From Talaromyces rugulosus (taxonomy: Eukaryota; Ascomycota; Eurotiomycetes; Eurotiales; Trichocomaceae), in contig NC_049561.1 of assembly GCF_013368755.1 (NCBI RefSeq), positions 186,001 to 250,000 on the forward strand: 64,000 nucleotides of DNA, given 5' to 3'. This document shows, piece by piece, positions 57,903-64,000 of this stretch; position 1 is the stretch's first letter, and each line of letters begins with the position of its first letter. Under the pieces are notes generated by a model. It was given only the letters and a program-made list of their open reading frames with translations. It searched no databases and was not told where the DNA came from. The position numbers and the translations under genes are program-made.

Positions 57903-58927
57903 GCGGGTTTTTTAATGAAATTCTTTTTTTCAATGGCCGACACAATGTACTGTCAATGTATTAACATCCGAATACCAAGTACTCTGTAGAGATCACGGTG
58001 TGTTGCCACACAGGCACATGTTCACTGTTGGCACAATATAATTTTACATGTAATAAAGGAGGATCAAGGGAAAACATTGAAGCTATACTACTTAATGAGA
58101 ACATTGAAGAAAGCCGGTTTTTACGATTATTATTTTCCATACTGCGCCCTCAGTCAACATACTGCAAATTGAAATATATATTTCAATAATCACTCCAAGA
58201 GCTAATAACCAATATTTAGATAGTTGGTTATAAGTAATTAGTAAAGTAGGACTGAGATAGTATAATGTAGATATAGAAAAGGTGGGTGAGAATAGGGAGT
58301 GGTAGTAATAAAGCATAGGACAGTAAGCCACACCTGTCAGCCTACATAATGAACTAGGAATTAAGATTTGCAAATAACTTCACATATTCCAGGGACACTG
58401 GCTGTATAGAATAATAGTCCAGACCAGTCCACCCATCTTCACATGTCGCCAAAGAGGTCTTTTATTGTTGCCTAGTGTGCGATAATTGGATCAACTGAGA
58501 CTGGGATCGAAATCAATAATCTATTTTGTATCTTTATGTAGATGTTGTCAGGGCAGAATTGTCGATAGCTCGATACATGTAGGCAGCAGAGTTCTGACCT
58601 GTAAAATCCCGTGTCTGTCCCGGTCTGATAAATGTATCAGCGGAAAGCGAAAAGCGAAGTGCGAAGTGCGAATACGAGTTCCCCAATGCAGACCAATAGC
58701 ATTGAGCTTATGGAGTAGCGCCTTTTTCTCTACTATGTTTAATATGAAATTATTTCTGTGGGTTACTTAGATCATTGGTAAATGCCCTATTTATGTATCA
58801 ATACATAAAAATATATAAAGCTCGAACGAGTCTCAAGATAGAATTGATCGCGAAGAACATTTGAAGGGCCTCCATTCATGACATTGTCTAATGTCGATTA
58901 AACACTAAAAGAGACCAAGTTCACAAA
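57903..58927. other. Intergenic region, nothing recognised
   Basis: About 1 kb, AT-rich. Short AAGCGAA/AGTGCGA tandem units at 58637-58670. Frames here have no recognisable domain. Confidence 0.5.
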
Positions 58928-59888
58928 ATGGGCAAATCTATATACTTCTATGAACCGTCGCTGGCGGCATCCATCATCTTCACCATCCTCTACGTCATTC
59001 CCTTCCTCTATCACTTTTACATGACTGTCATTGCTCCTTGTACGGGGCAGTACAGTAGGACAGGGTACTTCATACCAATCGTGATCGGCGCCGCAATGGA
59101 AGTAGCCGCTTACGGCGTCCGTGCTGCGAGTGTCAAGAAGCCAGACAATGTAGGGTTGTACGCAACGTCCTCGACGTTAGTCGTCATTGCACCCGTCCTT
59201 GTCTGTGCGAGTCTGTATATCCTGATCGGACGGTTGATCCGGTCGAGCCTAGAACGACATTCGAATGACCCGACGGCGAAAAGGCTACCAGCGCCGTTGG
59301 CAGGCAAGATCTCATCAGCCTGGATCCCACGGATCTTTGTCATCTCGGATATTCTTAGTTTCCTCACGCAGGCTTCGGGAAGTGGAATTGCTTCTTCAAA
59401 TGACTGGCAAGGGACCTCAAAAGATGCCGGTATAGGCGTGCTCATTGCTGGGCTGGTGTTACAGCTTGTTACCTTTTCGATTTTCCTTATTCTTGTCATT
59501 TGGTACCATATTCGCATAATTCCTCTTTCATCAACGGATACAAGGAGCTCCGAGGCGAGGTTACTGTTAAATGGGATGTATATCGCAGGTTTCTTTATCA
59601 CGGTAAATCATACTCCTATCCCTTTCTTGTTATTGACCAGGACCGAACCTACTAACTGCCGACTACTAGGTTCGTCTGATTTATCGAGTCGTTGAATTCT
59701 CTATCGGTATAGGAGGATATACGTGGACTCACGAGTGGCCGCTTTATGTCTTCGAGGCAGTTCCGATGTTTGTTGCAATGGTGGTCATGGGGCGGTATCA
59801 TCCCACATCGATTCTCGAGGACAAACCGACAGAGTTACAGTCTCGTGGAAAAGATAGCGAGGGGCAGCCACTGGGTCGACCTCTGTGA
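58928..59888 (+). CDS. RTA1-like seven-TM protein
   Basis: Two exons, 58928-59602 and 59670-59888, 297 residues. Splicing gives GFFIT-VRLIYRVVEF, a conserved RTA1 motif; EWPLYVFEAVPMFVAM follows in the last helix. The seven hydrophobic segments and FYEPSLAASIIFTILY at the start are typical. The family includes yeast Rta1, Rsb1 (sphingoid-base export) and Pug1, acting in the plasma membrane in lipid or toxic compound tolerance. In this cluster it could give self-protection or export, but RTA1 genes are numerous in fungi and the link is only positional. The last exon ends 205 bp from the convergent regulator. Confidence 0.9.
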
Positions 59889-60092
59889 TCTTTTTGAAAG
59901 AAGGTTGCAAGATTCCATCGACCTTTTCTTATAATATCTCGACCTACTGCCACTTTCGTACTTCGCTGTCTTTGGACACACCTCCTCATGCTTGTCTCGT
60001 TGGATTTTTTTGGAATTTCTTCGACTTCCAGTACATTTGGATTGTTAATAGACGTCTTGAATGACTGTTTCTTTTGTTTCACATTTCTTGTT

Positions 60093-61487
60093 TTATAGTT
60101 GCAAAACATCGGTTTCGTTCTCGCTTGCAGACATCGTTCCTCCCGCCTCAATCCATGCTTTATCCGTCACAATAAACCGATACTGCAGCTCAACCAAGCC
60201 GCGAAATTTGGCATTAAGGCCTCTATAGATACCAATTCCCCACTGATGGTTAGCGAGTGTGTCCTTAGGAGTTTCTCGCATAGACGGCTTGAAAGTACTG
60301 AAAACTGGCTTCATCATGATTGTCACAGCAACATAATGGATCAACAACAGTCTGGAGACATGGTTTCCAGGATCCAGAAAATCCATGAACTCCTGATAGT
60401 CCATACTTCCCCATCCGTTGTAGAATTCACTCAAGGCGATGAAGCCTTGCCGCCCAGAGATCCGCATACAACGGTATATATTTAAGATGGCGTGGTAGTT
60501 GATTCGATGGCCATTTGCCTCTAGTAGCGGCCGTATGCCCTCTAGTGCCTCAATAGACATTTCGAGAATGTCAATATCCCAGCATGGGGTTGAAGGGAGC
60601 TGAGAACAGACTCGCGCGTATATAACTTCCGACATAAGCAGACGGAACATATCCCTTTCTTGGTCCTGACTTCGAATTTTCCGTGTAACAGTCGTACAGC
60701 CTCGAACCATGACGGCAAAATCGACTAATCCATCAGTCATGTAATTTGCCTGGAATGTAAGTGCGTAGGTTGTGGCGAGGATCAAGTCTAAATCAGTTTT
60801 CGTGCATTGGTCCACTGTTGCAAGCGCGTCACCCAGATATTTAAGCGCTCTGCCTCTGTGAGAAAGAGCTAGAGGGGTATATTCATCCGCTCTGGGCGAA
60901 ATTAAGGACAGATGAGAAGCTCCAAGAGAGAGAATTGCGTGCATTAAGTGCGGACACTGAACTTAGATTAGTATACCATGGGTGAGTTTTCAAGGTTGGC
61001 CTAAGAAATCCATAGAACATACTTGATGTGCATACGCCGGCAGAGATGTTTTCCACAAGTCTTCGCTGCCAAAAGGAAGATGAGGATATGCAGTGATCAA
61101 GAAGTGGTGTAAGAACCTGAGGTCATGTCCGGTGAAAGTCTCTGGCGACATATGTGAAGGTGAACCCGATTCCATTTGTGATGAGGGTAAGTAATTCCCA
61201 TTTATTGAGGTGCTAACGAGGGAATCATGTTTCCTTTCCTCTCCTTGCCTATACGAGATTCCTTGTGTCGGATGGCGTCGACGCACCAGCTGGTCCTTTG
61301 ATGGGTATATGCACTCCATATTCCGACTACTACAGTTGTAGCATGGGCTAGGACGTGTCTCCTGACACTATAGAGATTGTCAGTTAAATGCGTTTACAAT
61401 TGGTAGGGTCGACACTACCTTGACTCTGCGGGTCTTGCAGTTCAGACAGCCTTGACGGGATTTGTTATGTGGTCTTAACGTTCTCAT
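60093..61487 (-). CDS. Zn2Cys6 transcription factor, Upc2-like, cluster candidate regulator
   Basis: Three minus-strand exons, 61487-61419, 61367-61023 and 60956-60093, 425 residues. The zinc cluster starts at residue 14 and is split by the first intron: Cys14, 17, 24, 32, 35 and 42 (GCLNCKTRRVK-C, then CYNC and C). After the linker, DLRFLHHFLITAYPHLPF and HLMHAILSLGASHLSLISP fit the C-terminal effector region of Upc2/sterol-uptake-control-type regulators. The tail ends SENETDVLQL. This is the only regulator in the region between 45 and 61.5 kb and would be the natural local activator; that is inference. Confidence 0.9.
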
Positions 61488-62691
61488 TTTAATATTGTTG
61501 ACGGTCGCGTTTTTCTGTCGCAATCATCGCTTGCAATTTTAAATAAGAATTTTTTGTCGTAATCTAGGATATGTAGCTGTTAATCAAATGTTGCCATTCG
61601 GAGTTTTCTATTTATAAATACCTAGGCAGCAACGAAAACGCACCCATTATTCGTGATGTTCCGTGGAAAAAACACGAACAGTAAAACATCCAACGCAGAG
61701 AGAGATTAAGTCCAACACAATATTAATTTATGCTACGCTTTCCACAATCATTTTTAGGAATTTCACTAAAGGATTTTTAACATAAATTTAGGCTGGGTTC
61801 ACAATCTTGGTTAATACTAAGTCCACATAGTTATTAAAAGTAAAAGAAAAAAATTTAAATGATTATAAAGCCATTTACTGCTTTAAGTGATTTATTTAAT
61901 TTTCTGTCTGTGAAAAGTAATTGCTGAATATTTCTATTGAAGTAAGATGGTTTTAATAAAGAAGCACTATACTTACTCGTTTTATATTAGGGTATTTAAC
62001 TCTTTATGGGTAATACAAGAAACTTTTCGCTGACTAGAATAATGTGAGATAACTTGTAATAATAGTACCATTTATATAGATAAATTTTACTGAACCATGA
62101 TTTTATAATATTTAGTTAAGAAGAGCTATATAGATAGCTGAATATAACATGCCTAGCCTTTTCTAGCTGTACCCTGTCACTCGTCAGGGCGGCAAGCTGC
62201 ACGAACTACATGTAGATTGGGACAGGCAATCAGAAGTAATAGTGTTACATCTGACTTATACTTATCGCTCAAACATCTAAATATCAATTGATAAATTCAT
62301 CTCTATTAATCGAATTCTACCTGAAATAAATGTACATCGTGCATTACTAATGTGTACAATTCTGACTCTTAATAACAAGAACAGACAGACTACTCTAGGC
62401 TACAATAGCACCAGACTATTTCCAAACAAAAAAACCGAGAAAATAAACTGAAACAGCCACCCCCAGCTTTAAAACCGACCAGGCGTCAAGCATCTCATCA
62501 ACGGGCGTAACAACGTAAATAAAAAAAATCAAAAAAAAAATCGGATATCAAATCTTCCATACGCCACAACCACACAGCCGAAATAAAACAATCGAGCCAC
62601 CCATATAGAAAAACAAAGATGAAAGGGAAGAAGAAAAGAAATGAATAGAAAACACCGGTCTATCAACTTGGCACGGCATATCTTCAACAAA
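61488..62691. other. AT-rich spacer at the right edge of the accessory region
   Basis: 1.2 kb, strongly AT-rich at 61550-62160, with no credible gene. It separates the cluster from the conserved bHLH gene. A/T runs (for example A-rich at 62520-62545) precede the bHLH stop. Confidence 0.55.
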
Positions 62692-64000
62692 CTACGCAGG
62701 AGAAACCGAGTTCTCTGTTGCCGCATCTGTGCTGTTTGCAGCGCTGTTAGGGGAATTCGAACTCTGGGCAGCCAGTTTGGACACTGCTATGTTGAGCTGC
62801 GATTTGGTCGAGTCTAGCTCCTGCTGCAAAGCCTTGATATAGTCAATGGCCATCTCAACAGTGCTGGCCTTGCTGATCGTCTGCTGAGCGTTCTTGTCTT
62901 TCTCCTTTTCTCCACTTTTTGCAGCGCCTGCTTCTTTACTCTCCTTGGCAGCTCGTTCCCGAGTAAACCCAGGTGGTAAAAGGGCTTCGATTTCCTTCAG
63001 AGCAGTGTTGATTCTATTTCGGCGTCCCTGTTCGGCCAGTTTGTGATTCGTCCGCTTGGAGCTCAGGTTCTCGGCAAGAGATTCTGGGTATGAGACGCCC
63101 GGTAAGAGGGTTCCGTCCAGAATGTGTTGGTAATTGGATTTGGATGCAAGATACAACGCCGAAGATTCACCCGTCATGCCTATAATCACACGTCAGCTAA
63201 ACGTTGCGGGAATTTATCTAAAAGTTTTGGGAGAACGCACCTTCACCACGGACTAGTGGCTGAATGCTAGGGCTTATCCTTGGACGAAGAGCCGGGCTGG
63301 CATGAGAAGAGCTCACGCTGTGTCTCTTGCGGCCATTTACAGCCTTGGAATCTGATTTCTTGGGAATGGGTCCACTAGGAGACGGCATAGCTCCCGAATG
63401 CGGTGCAGGTGTCAACGACCCAGAAGCAGGGCGTTCTGTGGCGGACTTGGGATCAACAGGAGTCGAATGGACCGAGTGCTGCTCTTTGGAGTTGATTGCG
63501 GTGTCGATGCGGCTCGGTCGTGGACGAATATCTGTGGCAGCGGCCTCGGGCAAAACCACATCCTCCATAAGCTCATCCTGCACGTCATTTGGAACAAGAC
63601 TGGCAAAGCCGGAAAACTGGCCGGTAGGTTCCTGCGGCCGATTGTTGATCCTCATCAGCGTAGCAGGAGTGGCGGGAGCACTTGAATCTGATTCCATGAC
63701 TTGAGGCCGGAACGCCGGCGACCTGCGTGCTGATGGGATTGCGGGAGGAGGCATTAGTGGCTCTGAGATGGGCTCGGGTGACACAGAGTCTTGAGAGCTT
63801 TCATGGCCGCTATAGCGCAGGGAGCTGCCTCCACCGGTAGCTAGCCGGGCGTCCTGCCCTAGGCCATTATTTGCGAGGTCGTCAGCCACGAATTGCGTGG
63901 TCATGGCCTGCTTTCTCCAGTTCTTGGGTTGGATTGAAGGGGATGCCTTGGCAGCTCGCCCGCCGGTGCGAGTCGCGGTGGAGGGACGGCGCCGCTGTCG
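62692..64000 (-). CDS. bHLH transcription factor, PHO4/NUC-1-like (partial, 5' part off window)
   Basis: Minus strand, exons 64000-63241 (continuing beyond the right edge) and 63179-62692. Splicing gives RGEG-MTGESSALYLASKSNYQHILDGTLLPG, a conserved stretch just before the domain. The basic region KRTNHKLAEQGRRNRIN, helix 1 TALKEIEALLPPGF, a long loop (about 30 residues with KEKDKNAQ) and helix 2 STVEMAIDYIKALQQEL match the PHO4/NUC-1/PalcA group that activates phosphate-starvation genes by binding CACGTG-type sites. The upstream part is Ser/Pro-rich and carries SPEP/SPSGP motifs that could be cyclin-kinase sites, as in Pho4. The true start is not in the window, so the ATG at 63904 should not be taken as such. 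Confidence 0.9.

Overview
The window is nuclear DNA from a filamentous ascomycete (Pezizomycotina), most likely Eurotiomycetes (Aspergillus/Penicillium-like); the species cannot be fixed from sequence alone. Grounds: genes on both strands with many short introns (44-90 nt, GT...CTAAC/CTAAT...AG), Zn2Cys6 regulators, fungal transporter and P450 families, a PHO4/NUC-1-type bHLH factor and a fungus-specific AspRS-DUF2156 fusion. I rebuilt splice models by hand; every complete multi-exon model below has a length divisible by three and restores family motifs across the junctions.

Region 1 (about 0.1-15.7 kb) is an accessory carbohydrate block: a secreted GH79 glycosidase divergent from a sugar transporter, an SDR, a second sugar transporter divergent from a zinc polyol dehydrogenase, a large Zn2Cys6 regulator convergent with it, and a cupin protein. 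Together they suggest release, uptake and oxidation/reduction of a sugar, uronate or polyol. Small relics lie between the genes: a possible regulator 3' end and two patches with repeated GGTTCCG-type motifs.

Region 2 (about 17.7-45 kb) is mostly conserved core genome: F-box protein, a Cys-rich hypothetical, PTC7-type phosphatase, DHA-type MFS, UTP23, CMC2, PWP1, a small Ser-rich protein, RRN3, then a divergent pair that I read as the ergosteryl-aspartate system (erdH hydrolase and erdS AspRS-DUF2156 synthase), then a TPR-DUF4470 protein.

Region 3 (about 45-61.5 kb) is AT-rich and accessory. It opens with a broken GH76 fragment and carries an MDR oxidoreductase, an HxxxD acyltransferase, a rhodopsin-like membrane protein, two P450s flanking a UbiA-type membrane enzyme, an RTA1-like protein and an Upc2-type Zn2Cys6 regulator. 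No PKS, NRPS or soluble terpene synthase is present, so the UbiA-type protein is the best candidate core enzyme of a small terpenoid-type cluster. The window ends in the 3' part of a PHO4/NUC-1-like bHLH gene that continues past the right edge.
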